Positions 26,691-35,689 of a DNA stretch of 64,000 nucleotides are shown here, piece by piece. A program made the translations under genes and the position numbers. Below the pieces are notes generated by a model, which did no database searches, was not told the origin of the DNA, and was given only the letters and a program-made list of their open reading frames with translations. The stretch is from assembly GCF_036013525.1 (NCBI RefSeq), contig NZ_CP107853.1, forward strand, positions 9,548,001 through 9,612,000, given 5' to 3'. This DNA is from Nonomuraea sp. NBC_00507 (lineage in GTDB: Bacteria > Actinomycetota > Actinomycetes > Streptosporangiales > Streptosporangiaceae). The stretch's first letter is position 1. Each line of letters starts with the position of its first letter.

Positions 26691-29498
26691 TTAAATCAGG
26701 TCGAGGGGGTCGACACTCACCCTCACGACATCTGGTGTTTTGCGCGCCGCGCGTACGCCGCTGGCCCCTTTCAGCGCGGCGGCCAGCGCGGCGCCGCCGT
26801 TCCTGCGCACGCGGATCATGGCGCGTTCCTGGCCGGCGTCGTCGACGGGGACGGGGCCGAGCACCTGGGCGTCGGCCGGGAGGCGTACCTCGTCGAGCAT
26901 CTGCCTGACCGCGCTCGCCGCGCCGGTGAGCGTCGCCATCCTGACCGCGGGCGGGAAGCCCAGCTCGGCGCGGTCGGCCAGCTCGCGCTCGGCGTGGGTG
27001 ACGGGGTCCCACCGCAGCAGGGCCTGTACGGCGGGCAGTGCGGCGTCCGCCAGCACCACCAGTTCGGCGGCGGGGCGGAGCAGCGCGGCGGCGTTCATCC
27101 AGCGGCGCACGGCCTCCTCGCCGGCCCGCAGGTCGGCCCGGCCCAGCAGGGCCCACCCATCGAGCAGCACGGCGGCCGCGTAGCCGCCTTCTGCCACGGG
27201 TTCGGCGCCGGGCGTGGCGACGACCAGGGCTCTGGTGGCGGGCACGGAGGCCAGCACGCCGTCGCGGCCGGACGTGCGCACCTGGACCGAAGGGAAGGCT
27301 CTGCCCAGCTCCTCAGCCGTGCGCCGGGCGCCGACGACCACGGCGCGCAGGCGCGGGCTGCCGCAGGAGGGGCACCGCCAGTCGGCGTCCACGCGCCCGC
27401 ACCAACGGCAGTAGGGGGCTGCGTGGCCGCCTCTCAGCGCGAGCGGCCCGTGACAGAACGCCGCCGGCTCGGCATGCTCTCCCATGGACGCCACGCCCTC
27501 GCCCAACGGCCCCATGGACGCCGAGCCGCCACCTAGCGGCCTCGCCGCGCCCGACCCGCCTAGGGACTCCGGCGCGCCCGCCTCTCCCAGGGACGCCGCC
27601 CCACCGGCCCCGCCCAGGTGCATCGGGCCACCCGCGTCTTCCCGGGACGCCGGACCTCCCGGAGCCGCCGGGCCACCCACGTCTTCCCGGGACGCCGGAC
27701 CTCCCGGAGCCGCTGGCCCACCCGCCCCTCGCCGGGATGCCGGACCTCCCGGAGCCACCTGTCCAGCCGCCCCTTCTCGGAACGCCGAACCTCCCGGAGC
27801 CACCTGTCCAGCCGCCCCTTCTCGGAACGCCGAACCTCCTGGCCCGTCGGGAGCCGCCGGTGCATCGCGGCCGGCCTGGGACGCCGAGCCGTCCGTCCCT
27901 GGGAGGGCCGCCGGCTCGTCCGGCCTTCCCGGGGTCCCTGAGCCGCCCAGCCGTCCTCGGGACTCCGGAACGCCCGGCCCTGCCGGGGGCCGGGTGCCCG
28001 GCCCGCCTTGAGGCGCCTGCGCGGGTGGAAGGCGCGACGGCTCCTGGCCGCCCCGGCCTCCTGTGGGAGCGGGATTCACCCGCAGCGCCAGGGGAACGTC
28101 CAGCGTAAGACCGCCCGAGGGCCCGACCAGCGGGAGCAGCGTCGGGGAGCCCGCGCCGGCACCGCCGCCGAGCGGGACGGCCGCCGCCAGGAGGCCCGGG
28201 GCCATGCGGGTGGGCGGAAGGGTGCAGCGAGCGGGGGCGCGGCAGTGGCGGCAGGCGAGGGCGGGCAGATAGCCGCGCCTCGGGACCTGGACCAGGACGG
28301 GCCCGTTCTCCAGGCCCTGGCGCAAGGCCCGCCATGCGAGGCTGGGCAGCCTGGCCAGGCGGGCGGCCTGGTCCTTGGCGAGCTCGGCGTCCTCTCCCGC
28401 GGGCCGCACTCGTGGGGCGAGGCTCCTGATCGTCGTGCGGGCCGCCACGATGGGCTTGGCCCAGCGACTGGCGATGAGCTGCGTGGCCTCGGCCGTGCGG
28501 GCGTATCCGCCGATCAGCATCGCCGCGCCGGTCCTGTGGGCTCTGAGGCCGAGGACCTCCCGGGCGTGCGGGTAGGGGGCCAGGCGCTCGGCGTGCAGGT
28601 CGTCGCCGTCGTCCCAGATGGCCACCAGGCCGAGCTCGGCGACGGGGGCGAACATGGCGGCGCGGGTGCCGACGACGGCGCGTACCTCGCCCCTCAGCAC
28701 CTTCAGCCACCGCCTGTAGCGCTCGGCGGGACCCAGGTCGGCGGTGAGCGCCACGTGGCTGCCGGGGCCGAGCACCCGTGCGAACTCGCCGTCGGCCAGC
28801 GCCACGTCCTTGCCGTCGGGGACGACGACGACGGCTCCCCTGCCGCCGTCCAGCGTCGCCCGCACCGCCTCGGCCGTCGCGCCGGCCCACCCCGTGGCGC
28901 CGGGCAGGGCCGACCACACGGCCCGGGGCGCGCGCCCCTTGTGGAGAGCGTCCAGGAACGAAGGGCCGCTCGGGTACGCATCCCAGGCGCTCCCGCCCTG
29001 CGCCGACACGGCCGGCCGGGGGGCGGCGTCCTCCCAGGCGGCCCGCGTGTCCGGCTTGGGCGTCTCGCCCTCGGCCCTGGCGTGGCGCGGCGGGATGGCG
29101 AGCCGCAGCACGTCGATGAGGGTGCCTGCGTACCGGTCGGCGACCGCTCTGGCCAGCCCGGCGATCTCCGGCGTCAGCACCCGCTCCGGGGAGACCACGC
29201 GTTCGAGCGGCGTCAGCCGGCCCTCATGCTCGCTTTCCTCGATCCGCTCCAGCAGGAACCCATCGGCCAGCTTGCCCGCGAACCGCACCCGCACCCGCAC
29301 GCCCGGCTGTGCCGTCTCGTGCATGGAGGCGGGGATCAGATAGTCGAAGGGGCGGTCGAGGTGCGGCAGGGGGTTGTCCACGGCCACCCTGGCCACCGGC
29401 CGCTCGGGAGCGGGGACGACGGCGCCCTTGGTGTCCTTCGACGACGCTGGGGGCCGCACGGCGTCGAGCGGCAGAAGGGCGTCGTCGGAGTCGGTCAC
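26691..29498 (-). CDS. priA: Primosomal protein N' (PriA), helicase-degenerate, with a large repeat insertion
   Basis: 935 aa. The N-terminal 3'-DNA-binding domain (VAVDNPLPHLDRPFDYLIP) and the winged-helix and core regions are recognisable. Walker A is degenerate (LPGATGWAGATAE) and the DEAH-type box reads IWDDGDD, as in other actinobacterial PriA lacking ATPase activity. Zinc-binding Cys are in ALACRHCRAPARC, CHGPLAL, YCRWCGR and WRCPSCGS. An approximately 254-residue Gly/Pro/Ala-rich insertion lies between Cys425 (ARC) and Cys682 (CHGPLAL), where two residues are usual. The GTG start has no clear ribosome site. Its role is replication restart. Confidence 0.9.
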   Translation of the reverse strand: MTDSDDALLPLDAVRPPASSKDTKGAVVPAPERPVARVAVDNPLPHLDRPFDYLIPASMHETAQPGVRVRVRFAGKLADGFLLERIEESEHEGRLTPLERVVSPERVLTPEIAGLARAVADRYAGTLIDVLRLAIPPRHARAEGETPKPDTRAAWEDAAPRPAVSAQGGSAWDAYPSGPSFLDALHKGRAPRAVWSALPGATGWAGATAEAVRATLDGGRGAVVVVPDGKDVALADGEFARVLGPGSHVALTADLGPAERYRRWLKVLRGEVRAVVGTRAAMFAPVAELGLVAIWDDGDDLHAERLAPYPHAREVLGLRAHRTGAAMLIGGYARTAEATQLIASRWAKPIVAARTTIRSLAPRVRPAGEDAELAKDQAARLARLPSLAWRALRQGLENGPVLVQVPRRGYLPALACRHCRAPARCTLPPTRMAPGLLAAAVPLGGGAGAGSPTLLPLVGPSGGLTLDVPLALRVNPAPTGGRGGQEPSRLPPAQAPQGGPGTRPPAGPGVPESRGRLGGSGTPGRPDEPAALPGTDGSASQAGRDAPAAPDGPGGSAFREGAAGQVAPGGSAFREGAAGQVAPGGPASRRGAGGPAAPGGPASREDVGGPAAPGGPASREDAGGPMHLGGAGGAASLGEAGAPESLGGSGAARPLGGGSASMGPLGEGVASMGEHAEPAAFCHGPLALRGGHAAPYCRWCGRVDADWRCPSCGSPRLRAVVVGARRTAEELGRAFPSVQVRTSGRDGVLASVPATRALVVATPGAEPVAEGGYAAAVLLDGWALLGRADLRAGEEAVRRWMNAAALLRPAAELVVLADAALPAVQALLRWDPVTHAERELADRAELGFPPAVRMATLTGAASAVRQMLDEVRLPADAQVLGPVPVDDAGQERAMIRVRRNGGAALAAALKGASGVRAARKTPDVVRVSVDPLDLI
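27620..27845. repeat. 45-bp tandem repeats inside priA
   Basis: Five units of exactly 45 bp; the marker GGACCTCCC/GAACCTCCC recurs at 27652, 27697, 27742, 27787 and 27832. They encode 15-residue Gly/Pro/Ala units such as GGPASREDVGGPAAP. They form the core of the PriA insertion and keep the frame. Confidence 0.95.
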
Positions 29499-29896
29499 GA
29501 CTAACGTCTACCAGACGCCACTCACCCGGAACGCCCGGACTTCGCGCCCGGGCATCCCACACCGCCCCGCCCACCTGCCCCTCGCCGACCACCCGGTCGC
29601 CAGGAACCCGCCACTCGCCGACCACCCGGCCGTCAGGAACCGGCTACCCTCGCCGACCACCTGGCCGTCGCCGGACGTTCGCCCCGAGCCGCACAGCACG
29701 AAGCCGCAACGCACCGATGTCGGGAAGTCCCGGAAAACCCCCGGCCAACCGGCTGCCACAGCGGCATATCCCAGGCACCCACAAGCCCCGGGACACCGCT
29801 GAACGGGCCGGCCGACCCGCGATCACACCGGCAAAGCCCAGAGGCGTCCCATCATGCGAAGGCGACGCCTCTGGGCGACAGACGGAAGGGAGGTTG
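29499..29896. other. Intergenic region with degenerate repeats, between priA and metK
   Basis: 398 bp without a supported gene. It contains three imperfect 33-35-bp direct repeats beginning CTCGCCGACCACC at 29581, 29614 and 29649, and the metK terminator at 29836-29876. Short ORFs crossing it are Pro/Arg-rich and lack coding features. Confidence 0.7.
29836..29876 (-). terminator. Terminator after metK
   Basis: A 13-bp perfect stem (GCCCAGAGGCGTC, 29836-29848, with 29864-29876) with a 15-nt loop, followed on the minus strand by TTTGCC. It lies 20 nt beyond the metK stop. Confidence 0.75.
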
Positions 29897-31084
29897 TCAG
29901 AGGCCGGCGGCGGTCCGCAGGGCCTCGGCACGATCGGTGGACTCCCAGGAGAAGCCCTCACGGCCGAAGTGCCCGTAGGCGGCGGTCTCGGAGTAGATCG
30001 GCCGCAGCAGGTCCAGGTCCCGGATGATCGCGGCCGGCCGCAGGTCGAACACCTGCAGCACGGCGGCCTGGATCTTCTCCACCGGCAGTTTCTCGGTGCC
30101 GAAGCACTCCACGAACAGGCCGACCGGCTGAGCCTTGCCGATCGCGTACGCCACCTGCACCTCGCACCGGTCGGCCAGACCGGCGGCCACGACGTTCTTG
30201 GCGACCCAGCGCATCGCGTACGCCGCCGAACGGTCCACCTTGGACGGGTCCTTGCCGGAGAAGGCACCGCCACCATGCCGGGCCATGCCGCCATAGGTGT
30301 CGATGATGATCTTGCGGCCGGTCAGCCCCGCGTCACCCATCGGCCCGCCGATCTCGAAGCGGCCGGTCGGGTTGACCAGCAACCGATAGCCATCGGTGTC
30401 GAGGTCGAGGTCTGCGAGCACCGGATCGACCACGTGCTCCTTGATGTCCGGCGTCAGCATCTCCTTGAGGTCGATCTCCGCCGCGTGCTGCGTAGAGACG
30501 ACCACGGTGTCCAGGCGCACCGGCAGGTCACCGTCGTATTCGATCGTGACCTGCGTCTTGCCGTCCGGACGCAGGTAAGGCACCGTGCCGGACTTGCGCA
30601 CCTGCGACAGCCGCTGCGCAAGCCGGTGGGCCAGCGTGATCGGCAGCGGCATCAGCTCGGGGGTCTCGCGGCAGGCGTAGCCGAACATCAGGCCCTGGTC
30701 GCCCGCGCCCTGCCGGTCGAGCTCGTCGATATCGCCGTCCACGCGGTGCTCGTAGGCGTCGTCGACGCCCTGGGCGATGTCCGGCGACTGGGCGCCGATG
30801 GACACCGACACGCCGCACGAGGCGCCGTCGAAGCCCTTGTAGGAGGCGTCGTAGCCGATCTCCAGGATCTTCTCCCGGATGACGCCGGGGATGTCGACGT
30901 AGGTCTCAGTCGTGACCTCGCCTGCGACGTGAACCTGGCCGGTAGTGATCATCGTCTCGACGGCGACCCGGCTCTTGGGGTCATCCTTGAGCATGGCGTC
31001 GAGAATCGCGTCACTGATCTGGTCGGCGATCTTGTCCGGGTGGCCCTCAGTGACCGACTCGGAGGTGAACAGGCGACGTGACAA
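29897..31084 (-). CDS. metK: S-adenosylmethionine synthase
   Basis: 395-aa enzyme making SAM from methionine and ATP. Signatures include [32 protein letters not shown], FVIGGPxGDAGLTG in the form [16 protein letters not shown], and [16 protein letters not shown] (P-loop-like). The start is TTG ([14 protein letters not shown]), with GAGGAG about 9 nt upstream. It lies in the conserved actinobacterial order priA-metK-coaBC-rpoZ-gmk-mihF, with one small unknown gene between metK and coaBC. Confidence 0.97.
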   Translation of the reverse strand: MSRRLFTSESVTEGHPDKIADQISDAILDAMLKDDPKSRVAVETMITTGQVHVAGEVTTETYVDIPGVIREKILEIGYDASYKGFDGASCGVSVSIGAQSPDIAQGVDDAYEHRVDGDIDELDRQGAGDQGLMFGYACRETPELMPLPITLAHRLAQRLSQVRKSGTVPYLRPDGKTQVTIEYDGDLPVRLDTVVVSTQHAAEIDLKEMLTPDIKEHVVDPVLADLDLDTDGYRLLVNPTGRFEIGGPMGDAGLTGRKIIIDTYGGMARHGGGAFSGKDPSKVDRSAAYAMRWVAKNVVAAGLADRCEVQVAYAIGKAQPVGLFVECFGTEKLPVEKIQAAVLQVFDLRPAAIIRDLDLLRPIYSETAAYGHFGREGFSWESTDRAEALRTAAGL

Positions 31085-31215
31085 CTCAGTGGCTCCTCAT
31101 GCAGCGGCTGCTGACGAATTCAAGGCCCCGGACACAGAGACACATGCCAGGGCTTCGCCGAAGTCTAGCCCTACCCGGTGCCGGGTCGTGAAACCGACAC
31201 TATCTTTCTCCCCGA

Positions 31216-31578
31216 TCACAGGTCGGGCAGAGGATCGGGAGGCAGGGTCTCCGGGGCAAAGGCCTCCGCGTCGGCGGCCGAGACCACCGCCGCGTACTCC
31301 TCGTCGAACTCGAACGCCACCGAGCCCAGCTCGATGATCGGCCCAGGCAGGATAGGACCGAGCCTGGTGTGCCGGGGGTACTCCGCGAACACCGACACCG
31401 GCCGGTCGCTCTTGAGCGTTCTGGTGGCCAGCACCGCTATGGACGCGTCCGTGACCACAATCAGGAAATGCCCCGTGCCCGCCGCACTTGAGGCTAAAGC
31501 CGGGAAGACGTACTGGATCTCCCCTTGGTCCCCGAGCAATGTCCTACAACGATCCCTGACAGCGGAACCCACCGGCAT
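31216..31578 (-). CDS. Small uncharacterised protein, possibly PH-like fold
   Basis: 120-aa soluble, acidic protein not assigned to a family. The alternating beta pattern (EIQYVFPALAS, HFLIVVTDASIAVLATR, SVFAEYPRHTRLGPI, IIELGSVAFEFDEEYAAVV) suggests a PH-like lipid- or protein-binding fold; this is inference. The ATG has AAGGGGG 5 nt upstream. A promoter-like pair (TTGCAA at 31622-31627 and GATACT at 31598-31603, 18-bp spacing) lies just before it, so it is probably its own unit between coaBC and metK. Confidence 0.75.
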   Translation of the reverse strand: MPVGSAVRDRCRTLLGDQGEIQYVFPALASSAAGTGHFLIVVTDASIAVLATRTLKSDRPVSVFAEYPRHTRLGPILPGPIIELGSVAFEFDEEYAAVVSAADAEAFAPETLPPDPLPDL

Positions 31579-31597
31579 TCTGTCCCCCTTCCAGCCA

Positions 31598-31627
31598 AGT
31601 ATCCGCAGGCGTCCGGGGGTGTTGCAA
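31598..31627 (-). promoter_or_regulatory. Putative promoter of the 120-aa unknown gene
   Basis: Minus-strand TTGCAA, 18 bp, GATACT, about 20 nt upstream of the ATG. By eye only; the -35 lies in a TGTTGCAACA palindrome. Confidence 0.45.
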
Positions 31628-31697
31628 CATCTGATCGGGTAATCGGTCTTGCACTATTTGTACGATCTACGCCATATGCGTCGCATGCCGTCCGCGC

Positions 31698-32990
31698 TCA
31701 GCCGAGGCGTGCGGCGACCAGATCCCAGACGGCGTCGGCGACGTCCTCCTTGGGCCCGAGCGGCACCTCGACCGGCTCTGCTCCCGCGACGAGCACGGTG
31801 GCCGCGTTGTCGGGGGTGCCGAAGGCCAGCCCTTCCCCCACGCGGTTGACGACCAGCAGGTCACAGCCTTTGCGCGCCAGCTTGGCCTGCCCGTTGGCGA
31901 GCACGTCGTGCGTCTCGGCCGCGAACCCGACGATCACCAGCGGGTATGCCCCGGACCCCGGCCCGAGCTCGGTACGGACGCTGCCGCCCGAGTGCGGGCG
32001 GCCACCACCGAGCGCCGCCCCGTCCGCCTCCCCCGCCCGGAGGGCGGCGTCCCGCGCCTGGCGGCGCCGGCCCAGCTCGGCCAGGATGTCGGGGTTCTTG
32101 ACCAGGCGGATGGGCTCCGGCTCCGCGTCCGTCTTCTTGATCTTCGCCTCGTGCCGCGCCGCCGGCCGGAAGTCGGCCACGGCCGCGGCCATCACCACGA
32201 CGTCGGCGTCGTCGGAGGCGGCCAGCACCGCCTCACGCATCTGGGCCGCCGACTCCACCCGCACCACGGTGGCCCCGGCCGGATCGGGCAGCGCGACGTT
32301 CGCGGCCACGAGCCTCACCTCGGCGCCTCGCGCGAGCGCCGTGCGGGCCAGCGCGTATCCCTGCAGGCCGGAGGAACGGTTGCCGAGGTAGCGGACGGGG
32401 TCGATCGCCTCGCGGGTGCCGCCGGCGGACACCACGATCTTGCGCCCGGCCAGGTCACGCGGCCGGCCGCGCAGCACGCGCAGGCAGACCTGGAAGATCT
32501 CGGCCGGGTCGGGCAGGCGGCCGGGTCCCGTGTCGGCGCCGGTGAGCCGTCCGACGGCCGGATCGATCACGATGGCGCCGCGCTCGCGCAGCGTCGCGAC
32601 GTTGGCGCGGGTGGCGGGGTGCTGCCACATCTCGGTGTGCATCGCGGGCGCGAACACGACCGGGCACGTCGCGGTCAGCAACGTGTTTGTCAGCAGGTCG
32701 CCGGCCAGCCCGTGCGCGGCCTTGGCCAGCACGTCGGCGGTCGCGGGCGCCACCACGACGAGGTCGGCCTGCTTGCCGATCCGCACGTGGGGCACCTCGT
32801 GAACGTCGTCCCACACCTCGGCCGACACGGGGTTGCCCGACAGGGCGGCCCAGGTGGGCGCGCCCACGAACTTGAGGGCCTCGCGGGTCGGGACGACCCG
32901 CACCTCGTGCCCGGACTCGGTGAACAGGCGCAGCAGCTCACACGCCTTGTAGGCGGCGATGCCGCCGCTGACGCCCAGGACGACCTTCAT
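31698..32990 (-). CDS. coaBC: Phosphopantothenoylcysteine decarboxylase/synthetase
   Basis: 430-aa bifunctional CoA enzyme. The CoaC flavodoxin-like half (about 1-180) begins KVVLGVSGGIAAYKA and contains the PAMHTEMW substrate flap. The CoaB half has VSAGGTREAIDPVRYLGNRSSG and the KIKKTDAEPEPIRLVKNPDIL synthetase motif, ending FGTPDNAATVLV. A stretch of about 30 residues (around 310-345, RAGEADGAALGGGRPHSGG...) is longer and more Gly-rich than usual. It starts 8 nt after rpoZ. Confidence 0.96.
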   Translation of the reverse strand: MKVVLGVSGGIAAYKACELLRLFTESGHEVRVVPTREALKFVGAPTWAALSGNPVSAEVWDDVHEVPHVRIGKQADLVVVAPATADVLAKAAHGLAGDLLTNTLLTATCPVVFAPAMHTEMWQHPATRANVATLRERGAIVIDPAVGRLTGADTGPGRLPDPAEIFQVCLRVLRGRPRDLAGRKIVVSAGGTREAIDPVRYLGNRSSGLQGYALARTALARGAEVRLVAANVALPDPAGATVVRVESAAQMREAVLAASDDADVVVMAAAVADFRPAARHEAKIKKTDAEPEPIRLVKNPDILAELGRRRQARDAALRAGEADGAALGGGRPHSGGSVRTELGPGSGAYPLVIVGFAAETHDVLANGQAKLARKGCDLLVVNRVGEGLAFGTPDNAATVLVAGAEPVEVPLGPKEDVADAVWDLVAARLG

Positions 32991-32998
32991 CGAAGGGG

Positions 32999-33268
32999 TC
33001 AGACCGCGCCTTCGATGGGCTCGGCGTTGAGCAGGCCCTCGGAGACCTCGCGCAGGGCGATGGACAGCGGCTTCTCCTGGGCGTGCGTCTCGACCAGCGG
33101 GCCGACGTATTCCAGCAGACCCTCGCCGAGCTGGGAGTAGTAGGCGTTGATCTGACGGGCGCGCTTGGCGCCCATGATCACCAGGGAGTATTTGCTGTCG
33201 ACGATGTCGAGCAGCGCGTCGATCGGCGGGTTGGTGATGCCCTCCGGCGCCGCGGTGGTGCCTGCCAC
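32999..33268 (-). CDS. rpoZ: RNA polymerase omega subunit
   Basis: 89-aa omega subunit that helps fold and assemble beta' in RNA polymerase. The core [28 protein letters not shown] is canonical, and [13 protein letters not shown] completes the fold. The GTG start is 5 nt after gmk, and the gene is followed 8 nt later by coaBC, as in other actinobacteria. Confidence 0.96.
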   Translation of the reverse strand: MAGTTAAPEGITNPPIDALLDIVDSKYSLVIMGAKRARQINAYYSQLGEGLLEYVGPLVETHAQEKPLSIALREVSEGLLNAEPIEGAV

Positions 33269-33273
33269 GATGG

Positions 33274-33939
33274 TCAGACCTCTCGTTTGGTGGTTGTCGT
33301 GACCCCCTGAGGGTCAGTCATCAAGGCTATCAGCCGGCGGCACACATCCTGGACGCTCGTGTTGATCAGCGTCAGGTCGAACTCCGATTCGGCCGCCATC
33401 TCGATCCGCCCTGCCTCCAGGCGCCGCGCGATGACGTCCTCGGGCTCGGTGCCGCGCCCGCGCAGCCGCTTCTCCAGCTCCTCCCAGGAGGGCGGGGCCA
33501 GGAACACCAGCAGCGCGTCCGGCATCGTCCTGCGCACCTGCCTGGCGCCCTCGAGGTCGATCTCGAGGACGGTGGGCACGCCCTCGGCGAGCTTCTTCAG
33601 CACGGCCTCGCGCGGTGTGCCATAGCGGTTGCCCGCGAACTCCGCCCACTCGAGCAGCTCGCCGGCCTCCACCAGCCGGTCGAACTCCTCGCCGTCGACG
33701 AAGAAGTAGTGGACCCCGTTGACCTCACCGGGCCGGGGCCTCCTGGTGGTCACCGAGACCGACAGCCACACCTCAGGGTGTGCCCGCCGGAGCTCGGCGA
33801 CGACCGTGGACTTGCCGACGCCGGACGGCCCTGAAAGGACCGTCAGCCGCCGTTCGCTCATGGGCAGGAATCCGACCTCCATCCCCGGTCCGATCGCCTC
33901 GTGGGCACTGACCTCGCCGGACCAGGACCTGTCGGTCAC
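33274..33939 (-). CDS. gmk: Guanylate kinase
   Basis: Up to 221 aa. The P-loop is [13 protein letters not shown]-binding residues are in [21 protein letters not shown] and [15 protein letters not shown]. It phosphorylates GMP to GDP. The start is uncertain: the GTG at 33939 has GGGGG about 6 nt upstream, while ATGs nearer the P-loop (33882 or 33861 region) would remove an N-terminal tail. It is followed within 5 nt by rpoZ. Confidence 0.95.
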   Translation of the reverse strand: MTDRSWSGEVSAHEAIGPGMEVGFLPMSERRLTVLSGPSGVGKSTVVAELRRAHPEVWLSVSVTTRRPRPGEVNGVHYFFVDGEEFDRLVEAGELLEWAEFAGNRYGTPREAVLKKLAEGVPTVLEIDLEGARQVRRTMPDALLVFLAPPSWEELEKRLRGRGTEPEDVIARRLEAGRIEMAAESEFDLTLINTSVQDVCRRLIALMTDPQGVTTTTKREV

Positions 33940-33981
33940 TTCCTACCCCCAATGAACCTGCGCTTTCGTGTGGAACAGAGA

Positions 33982-34305
33982 TTAGCTCTCGTTGCCACCG
34001 AACTCGCGCTCGAGGGAGGCCCTCTGGTTCGCACCGAGCCCCCGCACGCGGCGGGACTCGGCAATGGCAAGCCGCTCCATGAGTTGCTTGGCGCGGACCT
34101 TGCCCACGCCGGGGAGCGATTCCAACAAAGCCGACACCTTCATCTTGCCGATGACGTCGTCGGTCTGCCCATCCTTGAGCACCTCAGCCAGAGAAACCGC
34201 GCCATGCTTGAGCCGGTTCTTGACCTCGGCACGCTCTTTACGGGCCTTGGCAGCCTTCTCCAGGGCTGCGGCGCGCTGCTCAGGGGTCAGGGGAGGAAGA
34301 GCCAC
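33982..34305 (-). CDS. mihF: Actinobacterial integration host factor (mIHF)
   Basis: 107-aa nucleoid-associated protein, unrelated to proteobacterial IHF. A basic N-terminal helix (LPPLTPEQRAAALEKAAKARKERAEVKNRLKHG) precedes an H2TH-like DNA-binding region with the signature LLESLPGVGKVRAKQLMERLAIAESRRVRGLG. It bends DNA and is needed for normal development in Streptomyces. The GTG has GAGGTG about 8 nt upstream. It is the first gene of mihF-gmk-rpoZ-coaBC. Confidence 0.96.
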   Translation of the reverse strand: MALPPLTPEQRAAALEKAAKARKERAEVKNRLKHGAVSLAEVLKDGQTDDVIGKMKVSALLESLPGVGKVRAKQLMERLAIAESRRVRGLGANQRASLEREFGGNES

Positions 34306-34996
34306 GCCGGGTCACCTCGAATTTCTGTCGATGTACTCGGACGGGAAGGGAAACTAGCTGGTCATCGCCCCCTAAGCAACGTCAAGCGCGGTTTCTCTGC
34401 CCACAAAATCCACTTCATCACTCTGCGCGATCGCAAAATCACACAGTGCCGATCAAATCGCCCTCACTTCCGGGTTCAGGCGTCGGCGCGCGACGATGTC
34501 GCGAAACGCAACGATGATCGCATTCCAGCCATCGCCCGATGTCCGAAACCCACCCCGGACCAGGCCCGAAATATCGATCAAGGCATGCGTACGATGCATG
34601 TGGATCTTGCCTTCCAGACCCGCTATGATCTTGCACGCGGGGCCCGTGGCGACCCCGCGACGCCTTGTCACCTCACCACGGCGTCGGTCAAGGACGCGTT
34701 CGTCACGGCGAGCACCGCGTGAGCCTTCACGACCGGCCATGACAGACGGCAACGGGGTACGGCGCGTGCGGGCAAGGTGGCTTGCCGTAAAAGATCTTCT
34801 GCCGAGTACGGCCGGCACCCCGCCGACGAACCCCGGCAGGCGACGACCGCGCCTCCAAGGCGCGGAACACCGCTTGCCGCGGGAAGGATCGACGCGCCCG
34901 GCGAGGCCCGGTCGCGCCCGGCACCCAGAGGCACGCACAACGCCCGGACCGCGTCCGGCTGATGCGGACGAAGCCGGTGCCGGGTCAGGCGCCGGG
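34306..34996. other. Long intergenic region before pyrF 3' end
   Basis: 691 bp between mihF and the end of pyrF, less GC-rich than its surroundings near 34370-34660. It holds the mihF promoter candidate (34351-34379) and a weak CCGGAC-CGC-GTCCGG hairpin at 34944-34958 beyond pyrF. ORFs of up to 161 codons cross it but show no coding pattern or family features. Confidence 0.6.
34351..34379 (-). promoter_or_regulatory. Putative mihF operon promoter
   Basis: Minus-strand TTGCTT and TAGTTT separated by exactly 17 bp, about 46 nt upstream of the mihF GTG. Consistent with a housekeeping sigma factor; prediction by eye. Confidence 0.55.
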
Positions 34997-35689
34997 TCAG
35001 GACGCTCGGCGGAGGGAGGCGGCGATGGCGGCGGCCGTGGCGCCCGGGTCCGGGGAGCCCGTGATGGGGCGGCCGATGACGAGCAGGTCGGCGCCGTCCG
35101 CCAGTGCCCGCTCAGGCGTGGCCACCCGCATCTGGTCCTGCGTGGCCGCCCCCGCGGGCCGCACGCCGGGCGTGATGAGCGTGATGCCGCCCCCCACCTC
35201 GGCCCGCACCGCCGACACCTCGTTGGGCGAGCACACGAGCGCCGTGGCGCCCGCCTCCACCGACAGGGTGGCCAGGCGGCGCACCGCGTCGTCGGCGGGG
35301 CCGAGGAGCCCGATGCGGCCCAGGTCGGCCTCGGTGAGCGAGGTCAGGATCGTCACTGCGGCGATCTTGGTGTTGGGCGCGGATTCCACGGCGGCCCGGA
35401 TCATGGCGGGTCCGCCGGCCGCGTGGACCGTGAGGATCGACGGCCGCAGCCTGGCGACGGCGCGGGCGGCGCCGGCGACGGTGTTCGGGATGTCGTGCAG
35501 CTTGAGGTCGAGGAACACCTGCACGCCGCTGGCGCCCCGCACGGAGGCGATCACGTCGGGGCCGTAGCGCAGGTAGAGCTCCAGGCCTACCTTCACCGTG
35601 CTGACATGGGGTGTCACGAGGGCCGCCCAGTGGGCGGCGGTCTCCAGGTCAGGAGCGTCGAGGGCGACGGCGATGGGTGCGGGAGTCAA
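34997..35689 (-). CDS. pyrF: Orotidine 5'-phosphate decarboxylase
   Basis: 230-aa enzyme making UMP, of the actinobacterial type. Catalytic elements are VFLDLKLHDIPNTVAGA (the Asp/Lys array), TVHAAGG and VIGRPITGSPDP (phosphate loop). The start is TTG, overlapping the pyrD stop (TTGA), with GAGGAG about 8 nt upstream. It is the last gene of the pyrimidine operon. Confidence 0.96.
   Translation of the reverse strand: MTPAPIAVALDAPDLETAAHWAALVTPHVSTVKVGLELYLRYGPDVIASVRGASGVQVFLDLKLHDIPNTVAGAARAVARLRPSILTVHAAGGPAMIRAAVESAPNTKIAAVTILTSLTEADLGRIGLLGPADDAVRRLATLSVEAGATALVCSPNEVSAVRAEVGGGITLITPGVRPAGAATQDQMRVATPERALADGADLLVIGRPITGSPDPGATAAAIAASLRRAS

Noticed and set aside
27038..28108. 356-codon + strand ORF rich in Pro/Arg
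   Set aside because: Antisense image of the priA repeat insertion.
31173..31186. ACCCGG-TG-CCGGGT palindrome before metK
   Set aside because: Too short a loop and no U-tract; no evidence for an operator or terminator role.
34453..34938. 161-codon ORF on the minus strand
   Set aside because: Arg-rich, without ribosome site or protein-like composition.
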